NCBI GenBank assembly: GCA_003612525.1 | Contig: RAZD01000014.1 | Span: 29,121-93,120, forward strand | Length of the DNA stretch: 64,000 nt | Reading direction: 5' to 3' | Origin: a bacterium C-53 | GTDB lineage: Bacteria > Bacillota > Clostridia > Lachnospirales > Lachnospiraceae | Shown here: positions 16,887 to 26,441 of the stretch, one piece after another | How positions within the stretch are numbered: the first letter of the stretch is position 1 | Layout: every line of letters starts with the position of its first letter | Position numbers and translations under genes: made by a program | Notes under the pieces: generated by a model | Databases searched by the model: none | The model's input: the letters and a program-made list of their open reading frames with translations, nothing else | Told to the model about the DNA's origin: nothing

Positions 16887-18685
16887 TTCTGCGCTTCTAT
16901 CCTTTCCGCAAGATCGGAAAGATACACAAATCTCTCCAGCTTTATTTCAAGTTTCTTCTCAAGCGATTCTTTCTCCGTTGTAAGCTCATTCAGCTTTACA
17001 AAATCCGTGGCGGCTTTCGCATACGCTTCCTCCACAGATGCAAGCCTGTCCTCAAGTTCCGCTATTTCCTCTTCAATCGTCTCATAATCCTTCTGCTCCT
17101 GATACGTGAATTTAAGCTTCTTCTCGCGCACTTTCCACGTATCCCTGCTGTCGGATATTTTCTCTTTCTCTCCCTTCGCAGGCGACAGAGCGGAAATTTC
17201 CATCTCCCGCTCCATGAGATAATCGGAATATCCGCCTTCATACTGACGGATGTTTCCCTCACCTTCAAAGGCAAAAAGACGTCTTGCGATACGGTCCAGG
17301 AAATACCGGTCATGTGATACTGCTATGACAATTCCCTGAAAACGATCGAGATAATCCTCCAATATACTCATTGTCGCAATGTCGAGATCGTTCGTCGGTT
17401 CGTCAAGCACCAGCACATTCGGAGCCTCCATCAGAACTTTCAGAAGATACAGCCGCCTTTTCTCGCCGCCCGATAACCGCTCAATCTTCTGATACTGAAG
17501 AGTGGAATCAAACAGAAAACGCTCCATCATCTTTGAAGCCGTCACCTTTCCATCTTCCGTCTCAATATATTCCGCCGTCTCCTTAATATAATCAATCGCG
17601 CGGAGAGAATCGTCCATATATTCATTTTCCTGCGAAAAATACCCGATCTTTATGGTAGTTCCAACCACCACTTCACCGTTGTCAGGCGCAGTCTTTCCGT
17701 TAATGATTTTCATCAGCGTCGATTTGCCACACCCATTTGGGCCAATGAATCCGACTCTGTCATTTTTCAGAAAAATATAAGTAAACTCAGAAATCAGGCA
17801 CTTATCACCGTATGATTTGGATATACCCAACAGCTCAATGGTAGTCTTCCCCATACGCGATGAAACGGATCCCATCTCCACTACGCTGTCAGAAACAGGC
17901 GCTTTGGCATCCCTAAGCGCCTCATATCTTGCAATATGCGCTTTCTGCTTCGTGCTCCTCGCCCGCGCGCCTCTCTGCATCCATTCAATCTCTCTGCGCA
18001 GAATACTCTGGCGCTTTCGTTCCGTGGCAAGCGCAATCTCCTCTCGCTCAGCTTTCAGTGCAAGAAAACCGGAATAATTTGTCAGATAACTGTAAATCTT
18101 TCCTTTATCAATCTCCACAATGCGCGTTGAGACACGATCCAGGAAATACCGGTCATGCGTTACCATCAGCAAAGCGCCTTTTCTCCCGATCAGGTAATCC
18201 TCAAGCCACTGCGTCATTTCGTTGTCAAGATGGTTTGTCGGCTCATCAAGCACCAGAAGATCACACTCCGCAAGAAGCGCCGCCGCGAGCGCTGCACGCT
18301 TCTTTCCCCCTCCGGAAAGAATGTCGATCCTTGCATCGTAATCCGTAAATCCGAGGCGGTTTAGAACATTCTTTGCATCCCCCTCTATCGTCCATTCGTT
18401 TCCCAGATGCTTATTTTTCGTAACCACATAATCAAAAATCGTGATTCCCGGCTCGAACTCAGGGTTTTGCGGAAGATAGCGGATATGCACCTTATTTCCC
18501 TTTATAACTTCTCCTGTTTCTCCTTCCTCGATGCCTGCCACAATTTTAAGCAGCGTCGATTTGCCTGTGCCGTTAATCCCGATCACGCCGACCTTCTCTC
18601 CCTCACCAATCGAAAAATCGGCGCTGTCGAATAGAATTTTATCTGTGTAAGACTTTTTCAAGCCGTTAATTGTAAGGATATTCAT
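16883..18685 (-). CDS. ABC-F family ATPase (Uup/YfmR-like)
   Basis: A soluble protein of 600 residues with two ABC domains (Walker A GINGTGKST near 36-44 and GPNGCGKST near 320) and no membrane segments. A basic linker (residues about 230-275) joins the domains. The C-terminal 95 residues form a charged coiled coil as in Uup/YfmR. ABC-F proteins act on the ribosomal E site to relieve stalled translation. It overlaps the YlmH-like gene by four bases. Antibiotic resistance is not implied by this subgroup. Confidence 0.88.
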   Translation of the reverse strand: MNILTINGLKKSYTDKILFDSADFSIGEGEKVGVIGINGTGKSTLLKIVAGIEEGETGEVIKGNKVHIRYLPQNPEFEPGITIFDYVVTKNKHLGNEWTIEGDAKNVLNRLGFTDYDARIDILSGGGKKRAALAAALLAECDLLVLDEPTNHLDNEMTQWLEDYLIGRKGALLMVTHDRYFLDRVSTRIVEIDKGKIYSYLTNYSGFLALKAEREEIALATERKRQSILRREIEWMQRGARARSTKQKAHIARYEALRDAKAPVSDSVVEMGSVSSRMGKTTIELLGISKSYGDKCLISEFTYIFLKNDRVGFIGPNGCGKSTLMKIINGKTAPDNGEVVVGTTIKIGYFSQENEYMDDSLRAIDYIKETAEYIETEDGKVTASKMMERFLFDSTLQYQKIERLSGGEKRRLYLLKVLMEAPNVLVLDEPTNDLDIATMSILEDYLDRFQGIVIAVSHDRYFLDRIARRLFAFEGEGNIRQYEGGYSDYLMEREMEISALSPAKGEKEKISDSRDTWKVREKKLKFTYQEQKDYETIEEEIAELEDRLASVEEAYAKAATDFVKLNELTTEKESLEKKLEIKLERFVYLSDLAERIEAQK

Positions 18686-18721
18686 TAAATCTAACCTTGC
18701 CTTTCCCTGGTATACTGGTTT

Positions 18722-19584
18722 TCAGACGACAAATTCCTGCATATCTATCTGAGGAAGATAGCGGTCAAAGCAGGCCTCCAGTTCATTCTCTTCCAGTTCG
18801 GTCAGTTCATGCGAAATTTGCATAATTTCGCATAATATCTTTGCAAACGCAATCGTCCAGTCCCGATGCTTCATCTGCAGCACATGTCCGCCCACCTGCC
18901 TTACTTTATGGAACAAATCACTGTTTTCACTCACCGTATCGACAATAATAATCGTAGCCATATCGTGCGCCATTCTGCCAATTTCCTTATATCGGACAAA
19001 TCGCGTAACTTTATCCAAAGTAATTTCCGGATTACCTTTTCCTATAAATCCGATATCAATGCTGACCGCCTTCCCGCCGCAGTAAACAGCAGGGACAATA
19101 CGGTCCAGTTTAAGGAAAGCTTTCTGGCGCCTACCTCAATCGTTCCCGACACCGGGCCATACTCTTTCTCAAGCCCTTCCGAAATATCTTCCACAGACGC
19201 AGTAAAAGAATATTTATAATCCTGAATATTGTCCCTTGTTATATTATCGAATCCTTTGCGTGTCAACCCAAGCAGCCACAAATCAAGGGTCTTCGGATCA
19301 CGGCCCCTTGCCTCCATATAATCATTTAACACACAACCCGCATATTCTTCAACCGAATCCACATGATTCCCAATACGGCCCATATACAAGTCCAGCAGAG
19401 CCGCATAGGACTCAATCAGCCTTTTCTGTGTGATAAATTCCGTGAAGTCCCTGATATTTCCCCCCAGAAGAACTTCTTTTACAATGCCTCTTATCCCCTC
19501 AGCCCCAACCTGACGTATAAAATCCGTTCTTGTTGCACTCATATTTCTCTTCCCACTGGAATTATAATCTTCAAATATACCCAT
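18722..19584 (-). pseudogene. Type II restriction endonuclease gene with a frameshift
   Basis: Two pieces in adjacent frames belong together. The first 160 or so codons start at 19584, directly after the methyltransferase stop, and read to ..VGARKLSLNW before running out at 19042. Moving to the -1 frame near 19108-19114 gives LDRIVPAVYCGGKAVSIDIGF and then FIGKGNPEITLDKVTRF, which continues to 18722. The joined product would be about 287 residues. FIGKGNPEI..DK reminds me of CfrBI-type endonucleases, at low confidence. A single lost base explains it; a slip at CTTAAAC is less likely. Confidence 0.7.
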
Positions 19585-20709
19585 TTATTCTCCCTTATCC
19601 ATAAATTTCTTCTGATAGGTGCACATTAAAAGCTCCGCAATTTCATCTTCGGATATATTCCTCTCTTTCAGCCTGCGTAATATTTCAGGCAAACTGCCTT
19701 CCGGCTCTTCATTGTCCGCCAGATCAGAGGAATCCTCAAACTGATACTCAAATGGATGCAGCAGACTGTTTAAACCATCCAAATCGTTCATGGCGCTTTC
19801 CACATATTCATCCGCACACTCAATCAATACAAACCTCCGCTCCAGACAGGCAGCCGCCTTCGCAGTTGTTTCGATTCCTCCGAACGGGTCCAGTACCACA
19901 TCATTTTTAAAAGAATAATACTGTATTACTTTCTCAGCCAGTTCTTTTGGGAAAATCGCAGGATGGCGCTTATCCCTGGCCGGAGAGATATACCAGATAT
20001 TTGTTTTTTCATATCCATCCGGAATCTTTGATTCCTGAATGACAGTCTGGTCAGGATGGTTTCTGATAAAATGATCAATCAATATCGACGGTTTTTTTCT
20101 GTATACCATCACATACTCCGTCACAGGCACCGCCTTATACTGCATCGGATTCCGGTCCGCTGAAAACCTTCTTCCTCTCCCGCTCGCCCAGCCTGCCCCT
20201 TCCGGTTTCTCCCAGATAATGTCATCCACAAATTCAAATCCCTCTTCCATAAAGATCTGATGAATATCAAACGGAACAGCAATCCTCGAGGAAGATTCAC
20301 TTCGGCTCGCCCTCGGTATCAGGACATGCGAAGAGTTTATAACAAAAAACTTGCCATCCATCAGGACTCTTCTGCACTCCCTCACCACTTTTCGTATCAA
20401 AGCCAGATAATCTTCATATGTATCAAATTCCGAATACTGTTTTCTCGCATTATAATAGGGAGGCGAAGTAAAAATCAAATCAACCGACTGTTCCGGAAGC
20501 TTTTTTAATACAAGTTCCGCCCGCCCCTTGATCAGCATGTTGTTCAATTCGGAAATCCTGTACTGCTGTTTTTTCTTTCTGCCCCTTTCAATGGATACAG
20601 ACTTCCCGATATCTATTTTCCTGCGTCTTCCACTCAGCACCCCAATGCCCGACGACCTTTTTTCATCAATATTTTTTGAGTATGCATCAACTGCAATCTC
20701 TCCGATCAC
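19585..20709 (-). CDS. DNA methyltransferase of a type II restriction-modification locus
   Basis: An amino-methyltransferase (N4-cytosine or N6-adenine type) with catalytic motif TSPPYYN early in the chain and the AdoMet motif DPFGGIETT late, the beta-class order. The start shown is GTG with a weak ribosome site. The frame continues upstream without a shift through one TAA (20722-20724) into a further 66 codons that read like the missing N terminus (GLPEIFDRYHVWNVPV, stop, then IGEIAVDAYS). The gene may therefore be broken by a single CAA-to-TAA change or restart at this GTG. Confidence 0.8.
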   Translation of the reverse strand: MIGEIAVDAYSKNIDEKRSSGIGVLSGRRRKIDIGKSVSIERGRKKKQQYRISELNNMLIKGRAELVLKKLPEQSVDLIFTSPPYYNARKQYSEFDTYEDYLALIRKVVRECRRVLMDGKFFVINSSHVLIPRASRSESSSRIAVPFDIHQIFMEEGFEFVDDIIWEKPEGAGWASGRGRRFSADRNPMQYKAVPVTEYVMVYRKKPSILIDHFIRNHPDQTVIQESKIPDGYEKTNIWYISPARDKRHPAIFPKELAEKVIQYYSFKNDVVLDPFGGIETTAKAAACLERRFVLIECADEYVESAMNDLDGLNSLLHPFEYQFEDSSDLADNEEPEGSLPEILRRLKERNISEDEIAELLMCTYQKKFMDKGE

Positions 20710-20721
20710 CTTTTTCTTATA

Positions 20722-20928
20722 TTAAACCGGAACATTCCAGACATGATATCTGTCAAATATCTCCGGAAGTCCAAACGTGACATTGTGCATATCAAATTGC
20801 TGTTTTTTTAAATACTGGTCCGTAATGCTTTTTGCCTGCTCCGTATTTAAAACAGCATAATTTCTCTGCTCCGAAATCATTCTCCGACATCCTTTCCAAA
20901 TCTCATCCAGCGTACGCCTCCTGATCAT
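20722..20928 (-). CDS. Small ORF upstream of, and in frame with, the methyltransferase
   Basis: It encodes either 68 residues from the ATG at 20928, which coincides with the predicted transcription start and would be leaderless, or 52 residues from the ATG at 20880, which has GGAAAGG and GGAG upstream. No helix-turn-helix is visible, so it does not look like a controller protein. It is in frame with the methyltransferase, separated by one stop and four codons, so it is probably that enzyme's N terminus cut off by a nonsense codon. Confidence 0.55.
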   Translation of the reverse strand: MIRRRTLDEIWKGCRRMISEQRNYAVLNTEQAKSITDQYLKKQQFDMHNVTFGLPEIFDRYHVWNVPV

Positions 20929-20934
20929 GACATC

Positions 20935-20963
20935 ATTATATTCTTTTACAAACAGATTATCAA
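20935..20963 (-). promoter_or_regulatory. Promoter of the restriction-modification locus
   Basis: TTGATA (20958-20963), 17 bases, TATAAT (20935-20940) on the minus strand. It starts just after the spoVA terminator, so the locus carries its own promoter. Confidence 0.75.
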
Positions 20964-20971
20964 TCAAAATA

Positions 20972-21003
20972 TGGTGGGCAGAAACGCAAGTCTCTGTCCA
21001 CCA
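20972..21003 (-). terminator. Terminator of spoVAA-AB-AC
   Basis: TGGTGGRCAGA-type stem of 11 pairs (one G-T) with a ten-base loop. On the minus strand it is followed by TATTTTGATT. Confidence 0.7.
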
Positions 21004-21009
21004 GTGCTG

Positions 21010-21465
21010 TTACGCCCACCCCAGGACTTTTACAACCCAATAAATAAGCCCTAAAATCCAGGAACTCAAAATTCCGTACAGGATAACCGGTCCCGCAATT
21101 GTAAATATCTTGCACCCGATTCCAAATATCTGCCCTTCCTCCTGAAACTCAATTGCCGGCGCCGCAACACCATTTGCAAATCCTGTGATCGGCACAAGTG
21201 CGCCTGCGCCTCCCCATTTGGCAATTCCCGGATAAATATTTAACCCTGTCAGAAGCGCGCTTAAAAATACGAGAATCAGCGAGCACCACGATGCAGCGTC
21301 ATCCTTTGACAGTCCCATGCCTCCTGCCACCGACAAAATTGCCTGACCAAGCACACATATAAGCCCTCCGGCAATAAATGCCTTCGCCATCTGCATCCAT
21401 AAATTGCTGAGCGGCGTCACCTGCTTTACCTTCTCCTGATATTGCTGTTTTGCCTGTTCATTCAT
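21010..21465 (-). CDS. spoVAC: Stage V sporulation protein AC
   Basis: A membrane protein of about 151 residues with SpoVAC features: VTPLSNLWMQMAKAFIAGGLIC, then a TGLNIYPGIAKWGGAGALVPITGFAN block. SpoVAC is the mechanosensitive part of the spore Ca-dipicolinate channel. I chose M-N-E-Q-A-K, preceded by GGAAAGG; a frame to 21558 overlaps spoVAB and adds an unrelated N terminus. It is third in the spoVAA-AB-AC transcript and is followed by a terminator rather than by spoVAD. Confidence 0.92.
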   Translation of the reverse strand: MNEQAKQQYQEKVKQVTPLSNLWMQMAKAFIAGGLICVLGQAILSVAGGMGLSKDDAASWCSLILVFLSALLTGLNIYPGIAKWGGAGALVPITGFANGVAAPAIEFQEEGQIFGIGCKIFTIAGPVILYGILSSWILGLIYWVVKVLGWA

Positions 21466-21554
21466 ACTCTGACCACACCTTTCCACAATGATTGAATAAT
21501 GCAAGATTTCCTGCATTATTCCCCTAACGCTTTCATATTGCTGCCCTGAAAACC

Positions 21555-21992
21555 TCACGGCGCCATCTGATTGATAAAATAAATCAGCGAACCCGTAAGT
21601 TTCCCCAATGCAACTGAAAGAATTGCAATCCCAATCCCTTTCCTGAATTTTATGCGCCTTGCAAAAATTGGAACTGCATCAAGCATTTCCGCAATCGCGA
21701 GCGCCAGACATCCTACAAAAATTCCGCTGAATATCCCGTAAATAATCAGAAATCCATTCTTCAGCCACTCAAACGGCACAAGTCCGTTTCCTATGGGAAA
21801 TACACTTACAAGCCCGCCAAGAATTGTTCCCAGCACAACCGTATTTTCATAGAAGAAAATACGATGCGCAGTATGTGTCTTCCCTGCAAACCGCGGAATC
21901 AGTCCTACTGAAATCAGAACCGTAAAGACACCCGCCGATGCAATCAACCCGAAACTCATACCGCATATGCCAAGAAAAACATTAATCCACAT
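21555..21992 (-). CDS. spoVAB: Stage V sporulation protein AB
   Basis: A small membrane protein with four to five hydrophobic segments, starting M-W-I-N-V-F. The run LIPRFAGKTHTAHRI..YE is characteristic of SpoVAB. It overlaps the end of spoVAA by 11 bases, indicating translational coupling. It acts in the spore inner membrane with the other SpoVA proteins. A frame starting eight codons earlier (22016) is possible. Confidence 0.9.
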   Translation of the reverse strand: MWINVFLGICGMSFGLIASAGVFTVLISVGLIPRFAGKTHTAHRIFFYENTVVLGTILGGLVSVFPIGNGLVPFEWLKNGFLIIYGIFSGIFVGCLALAIAEMLDAVPIFARRIKFRKGIGIAILSVALGKLTGSLIYFINQMAP

Positions 21993-22614
21993 CGACCGTA
22001 TTCCCCTTTCGCCCACAGCTTTCTACTAATGTTGTATCCACATCATTCTCATAAAGCCGCATTTCCACTTCCACCGGCGTTGGATCCTTTGTGATGCGCC
22101 TTCCCCCAATATGATTAAAAAAGATAATAATTCCCGCTGCAAGCCCAATCGAGTAAGATACTTCGAGAATTGTAATTCCATTTGAAGTCTCACCCGTCAC
22201 CATCTCATACACGTTGGAAAAGACATCCTGTATGCCAATGTCATTATGGAATGCCATAATCGTAAATGCTGTCCCAAAGAAACAGATAGCCGCCACAAAC
22301 ACAATCAGGCCAATTTCTTTTATCCTTCCCATCTCGTCTTCATCGTCAAAAATCACAAGTGTCTCCGACTCTCCGAGGCTTTCCACATCAATCTCCGGAA
22401 ATGCTTTTATAATTGTATCGATGACTTTTAAAATCGTGATTACAATCCGGCCGTCTTCCTTTGTAAAATTTTCAACTGCAACAAGCTGTCCGATCTCCCG
22501 GGCAAGGCCGGCGTCACTACATGCCACACGCGCAATATCTTTTACAAAGACAGGCGCAGAATGTACTTCTGTTTTTCTTTCCGCTTTCAGATAAACTGTT
22601 TTCTTATCCATCAT
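21982..22614 (-). CDS. spoVAA: Stage V sporulation protein AA
   Basis: A 210-residue protein with a soluble N-terminal domain (about 1-100, KTVYLKAERKTEV..VKDIARV) and two membrane helices near residues 100-122 and 150-172. This matches SpoVAA architecture. It heads the spoVAA-AB-AC operon and is divergent from spoVAD, with 117 bases between the two start codons. A sigma-G promoter is expected for forespore expression, but I found no convincing match. Confidence 0.9.
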   Translation of the reverse strand: MMDKKTVYLKAERKTEVHSAPVFVKDIARVACSDAGLAREIGQLVAVENFTKEDGRIVITILKVIDTIIKAFPEIDVESLGESETLVIFDDEDEMGRIKEIGLIVFVAAICFFGTAFTIMAFHNDIGIQDVFSNVYEMVTGETSNGITILEVSYSIGLAAGIIIFFNHIGGRRITKDPTPVEVEMRLYENDVDTTLVESCGRKGNTVDVD

Positions 22615-22731
22615 TGATTCCTTTCAGGGCTATTGTAACCGAAGCGTTACTTTTTATGCATAATCTTTTTGATCGCGGGAATAATGATGATGCGGTTCAA
22701 TTATTTCAGTAACTTCGAAAGGAATGATAAT

Positions 22732-23748
22732 ATGACACAAATGTCAGGTAATTCCAGCATAAAATTTGACAAGCCTGTCTACTTAACGGACAGCGCTTCT
22801 ATTGTGGGAAAAAAAGAAGGGGAAGGCCCTTTGGCTCAATATTTTGACGTGATTGGCGACGATCCTATGTTTGGATGCAACAATTGGGAAGAAGCGGAAA
22901 GCACTTTGCAAAAAGAAGCCTGTACGCTTGCGCTCGGAAAAGCAGGCCTCACGTCCAATGATATCCGCTATATTTTTGCAGGTGATCTTCTCGGTCAGTT
23001 AATTGCGTCTTCCTTTGGCCTTATGCACTTAAATCTCCCGCTTTTTGGACTATACGGAGCATGCTCTACCTGCGGAGAATCCTTAAGTCTTGGTTCTATC
23101 ACCGTCAGCGGAGGATTTGCAGACAGAGTGCTTTGTGTTACATCAAGCCACTTTGCAAGCGCCGAAAAACAGTTCCGTTTCCCATTAGAATACGGCAACC
23201 AGCGGCCTTTATCCGCCACATGGACAGTTACCGGAAGCGGGGCTTTTATCCTGTCCTCCACACCGGAAAATGCAAAAGCAAAGATAACCGGCATCACGAC
23301 CGGGAAAATCGTAGACGCCGGAATCAAAGATTCTATGAATATGGGCGCTGCCATGGCGCCTGCTGCCGCCGATGTCATCCTCAGCAATTTCCGTGACTTC
23401 GCAAGAGTCCCCCAGGATTACGATAAAATCATTACGGGAGATCTCGGTACAATCGGCAGAACACTTTTGATTGATTTATTAAAGACGAAAGGCTTTGATA
23501 TTTCAGAACAATATATGGACTGCGGAATCGAAATCTTCGATCCGAAAAGCCAGAATACCGATGCGGGCGGTAGTGGCTGTGGATGCTCGGCAGTGGTGCT
23601 TTCTGCATATCTTTTAAGAAAGCTTATTTCCAACGAGTGGAAAAGGATACTCTTCCTTCCCACCGGTGCGCTGTTATCCACAGTCAGCTTTAATGAAGGG
23701 AACAGTGTACCAGGCATAGCGCATGGCGTCATACTGGAATCCCTATAG
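22732..23748 (+). CDS. spoVAD: Stage V sporulation protein AD
   Basis: A 338-residue thiolase-fold protein; SpoVAD binds dipicolinic acid on the channel. Conserved blocks include GACSTCGESLSLGSI, TSSHFASAEKQFRFPLEYG and the C-terminal FNEGNSVPGIAHGV. The start follows AAAGGAATGATAAT; earlier in-frame ATGs lack ribosome sites. It is on the strand opposite to spoVAA-AC and has no spoVAE after it, an unusual arrangement. Confidence 0.93.
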   Translation: MTQMSGNSSIKFDKPVYLTDSASIVGKKEGEGPLAQYFDVIGDDPMFGCNNWEEAESTLQKEACTLALGKAGLTSNDIRYIFAGDLLGQLIASSFGLMHLNLPLFGLYGACSTCGESLSLGSITVSGGFADRVLCVTSSHFASAEKQFRFPLEYGNQRPLSATWTVTGSGAFILSSTPENAKAKITGITTGKIVDAGIKDSMNMGAAMAPAAADVILSNFRDFARVPQDYDKIITGDLGTIGRTLLIDLLKTKGFDISEQYMDCGIEIFDPKSQNTDAGGSGCGCSAVVLSAYLLRKLISNEWKRILFLPTGALLSTVSFNEGNSVPGIAHGVILESL

Positions 23749-23749
23749 A

Positions 23750-25216
23750 TTATTTCCACTGATAAAGACCAATCAGAATATAAACGGCTGCAGAGGAGAT
23801 GGAGAAAACGACAAGCATTCCTGTCATTATGTTTTTCATCCATCTCTTTTTTATGCATTCTTTATAGAATAGCCCGAAAAACAATCCCATAATTACCAGG
23901 ATATGCGCAATGTAGCGAAAATCCTGCGAACTGAAATACGGCATTGAAAAGCAGAAATTAAGATAAAACAAGACAGATACCGCGTAATAGAGCGCGAAGA
24001 ACGCTTTCATTGGAAATGTCATCGCCGTATCCTTCTTTTTCAGCACATAAATCATCCCGATCAGGGACAGCACGGCAAGAACAGCGCCTGAAATCAGCAA
24101 AGCCCACGCAAACGGCATAGCGATACCCACTGTCTGCCTGAAATCATACTCTCCGAAAAGTGAGGTCTTCAACAGGGCAAGCGGTATATTATATTCGTCA
24201 TATTCGCAGCCGTTCACAATCATATGTGTATAAGGAATATCCGTACGGATATCAAAGAGCCGCCTCAACACCGAATACGCTCCGACCGGTTCTCCCACGC
24301 CCGGCGTATAATTCAGCGGCACATCAAACAAAATCAGGTTTCTGACAGGAAAGAAAAGTCCCAAAGGAATGCACAGAATACCAAACAATACATATTGTCC
24401 GAAAAGTTTCCAAAAGTTCCCCCTGTCTTTTATCAGTCGGTATAAAAAAACAAATGCCATCGCAGGAGCAATCAATCCTCCTGACAGTTTCGCCATCATC
24501 GAGCCGCCGACGCATACCGCCAGAATTGCGATCGTTGAAAACTTCGGCTCCCGATACCAGCGAATCAGATAATACACCGCCATAACCTGCAAAAGAATGC
24601 ACAGCATATCATTATTAATGCTTCCCGCCATTAAAATAAAACACGGATGCATGGCCACCAGGCAGAGGCCCGATACAAGCGCCCTGCCGGAAAGCTGAAA
24701 TTCTTTCATAATCCTGTACGCATACACAGTCACCAGAGTACTGTATATCAGTGTAAGCGCCTGCACATTTTCACATGCATGATTATAGGACACTTTTAAC
24801 AGCGTATTGAGCTTAAGCCATACCGCTGCCAGAATGTGATGCAGCGGCGGCTGGAAAAAACCCCACAAAGTACGCGGATCAAAATCTATCAGCTGACGGT
24901 TCTCATAATAATATTCAATCAGGCCTGCCTGTCCGAACCCCGTGCCAAATCCAATGACATCATGCTGGCGCACCCATGTCGGCGTATAAAGAATATAGCA
25001 TGCGCGCAGCAGAAAACCGACGCCGAACAGCAGAAATATCCCCGCCTCCTCATACCCCTTTTTCCACATAAAAAATGCCGCCAGACAAACAGCCGCCAAT
25101 AAAATGATTTCTGCAAACACAAATCTTCTCGGACTGTTTACCTGATAAAATATACCCGTTAGCGGGCATGCCGCCAAAAGCAAAAAAAGGCCTGCCTTTC
25201 TCTTTTTCGTATCCAT
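23750..25216 (-). CDS. GT39/PMT-like glycosyltransferase family membrane protein
   Basis: A polytopic protein of about 488 residues with ten or more hydrophobic segments. An acidic early loop (TWVRQHDVIGFG) and the FFQPPLHH motif after the first helices match GT39/ArnT/PMT-type enzymes, which move sugars from polyprenyl carriers. Substrate and acceptor are unknown. The start at 25216 follows GGAGG. It converges on spoVAD with only a few bases between the ends. Confidence 0.75.
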   Translation of the reverse strand: MDTKKRKAGLFLLLAACPLTGIFYQVNSPRRFVFAEIILLAAVCLAAFFMWKKGYEEAGIFLLFGVGFLLRACYILYTPTWVRQHDVIGFGTGFGQAGLIEYYYENRQLIDFDPRTLWGFFQPPLHHILAAVWLKLNTLLKVSYNHACENVQALTLIYSTLVTVYAYRIMKEFQLSGRALVSGLCLVAMHPCFILMAGSINNDMLCILLQVMAVYYLIRWYREPKFSTIAILAVCVGGSMMAKLSGGLIAPAMAFVFLYRLIKDRGNFWKLFGQYVLFGILCIPLGLFFPVRNLILFDVPLNYTPGVGEPVGAYSVLRRLFDIRTDIPYTHMIVNGCEYDEYNIPLALLKTSLFGEYDFRQTVGIAMPFAWALLISGAVLAVLSLIGMIYVLKKKDTAMTFPMKAFFALYYAVSVLFYLNFCFSMPYFSSQDFRYIAHILVIMGLFFGLFYKECIKKRWMKNIMTGMLVVFSISSAAVYILIGLYQWK

Positions 25217-25265
25217 TCTGTCTGACCTCCGGTATTGCATATACGAATTATATCATATATCCCGA

Positions 25266-25997
25266 TCAATCTAAATACTTTCTCATACGCAGAAGTATTT
25301 TTTTCTCAAGCCGGCTTACCTGAACCTGGCTCATGCCAAGCCGTTTTGCGACCTCTGTCTGCGTTACATTTTCAAAATAACGGAGCCGTATAATTTCCCG
25401 GTCCCCTTCGTCCAGACCATCCAGAAGCTGCTCAATCAGTATTTTATTAATCAGTTTTTCCTTTTCACCGTCAGGGACTTCTTCCCCCGGTGAGCGAAGC
25501 TGGTCAATCATATAAATTTCATTTCCGTCAGACTGGTAAATCGTCTTGTAAATGGATTCAACCTCCATGCCGGCGTCCAGCGCCATTACAATATCCTCTC
25601 TGTCGATTCCCGTCTCTTCCTCAATCTGTGACAGCTGGGGCTCTCTCCCCAGCTCCTGCGAGAGTTTTTCGACTGCCCGTTTCACCTTAATGCAGTTCTC
25701 TTTAAGCCCCCTTGAAATCTTAATCATGCCGTCATCACGCATAAACCGCCGCAGTTCCCCCTGAATCATAGGTACGGCGTACGTTGAAAACTGAACGCCG
25801 AAAGACGAATCGAATTTATCGACCGCTTTCATCAGTCCAATCGTTCCAATCTGAAATAAGTCCTCGGCATCGTACCCTCTTATGGTATAACGCTTTACAA
25901 TATGGCGCACCAGCCCAAGATTTTCTTCAATCAGTATCTCTCTTGCCTTTTTATCTCCAAGTTGGGATTTTTCAATCAAGGCAATTGTATCTTTCAT
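25266..25997 (-). CDS. sigF: Sporulation sigma factor SigF
   Basis: Sigma-F of 243 residues directs the first forespore-specific transcription. Region 2 ([19 protein letters not shown], then [20 protein letters not shown]), region 3 and region 4 ([25 protein letters not shown]) are all complete. It is third in spoIIAA-spoIIAB-sigF and overlaps the 3' end of spoIIAB by 26 bases. Together with the anti-sigma pair this shows a spore former. Confidence 0.96.
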   Translation of the reverse strand: MKDTIALIEKSQLGDKKAREILIEENLGLVRHIVKRYTIRGYDAEDLFQIGTIGLMKAVDKFDSSFGVQFSTYAVPMIQGELRRFMRDDGMIKISRGLKENCIKVKRAVEKLSQELGREPQLSQIEEETGIDREDIVMALDAGMEVESIYKTIYQSDGNEIYMIDQLRSPGEEVPDGEKEKLINKILIEQLLDGLDEGDREIIRLRYFENVTQTEVAKRLGMSQVQVSRLEKKILLRMRKYLD

Positions 25998-26421
25998 GAA
26001 GCGGTACTCCTATTTTCTTTTTCATTCTGACAAGACATCCTTCCATAGGCGCGGATGTCACCTCCAATGTGTCCATAAAGGCCTCCATAAAGGCAAATCC
26101 CATACCCGAACGTTCCAGATCAGGACGCGTCGTATACAGCGGTTCCATCGCCTTTCCAATGTCCACAATGCCAACCCCTTCATCCGAAACAGCCACAATC
26201 ACTTCATCGCCGTCAATCTCGCACTCCATCGTAACCGTCCCTACCTGATTCCCATATCCATGTATAATAGAATTTGTCACAGCCTCCGAAACAGCCGTCT
26301 TGATATCCTCAAGCTCTTCCACCGTAGGATTCAGGCAGCACAGGAAAGCTGCCACCGTAATCCTTGCAAAACTTTCATTCCCCGAATAACTGTCAAATTC
26401 CACTTTCATATGATTTTTCAT
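25972..26421 (-). CDS. spoIIAB: Anti-sigma-F factor SpoIIAB
   Basis: A GHKL-fold kinase of about 149 residues that holds SigF and phosphorylates SpoIIAA. The N box ([12 protein letters not shown]), G1 box (DEGVGI) and G2 region ([15 protein letters not shown]) are present. I chose M-K-N-H-M-K-V, matching the usual family start, with GGAGAGAGG upstream; the ATG at 26430 and a GTG at 26445 are alternatives. Part of the spoIIA operon. Confidence 0.95.
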   Translation of the reverse strand: MKNHMKVEFDSYSGNESFARITVAAFLCCLNPTVEELEDIKTAVSEAVTNSIIHGYGNQVGTVTMECEIDGDEVIVAVSDEGVGIVDIGKAMEPLYTTRPDLERSGMGFAFMEAFMDTLEVTSAPMEGCLVRMKKKIGVPLHERYNCLD

Positions 26422-26441
26422 TGTTTTCATCCTCTCTCTCC

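Noticed and set aside
22615..22731. Sigma-G promoters between spoVAA and spoVAD
   Set aside because: TGCATA-like -35 sequences exist in both directions, but no acceptable -10 follows at the right distance.
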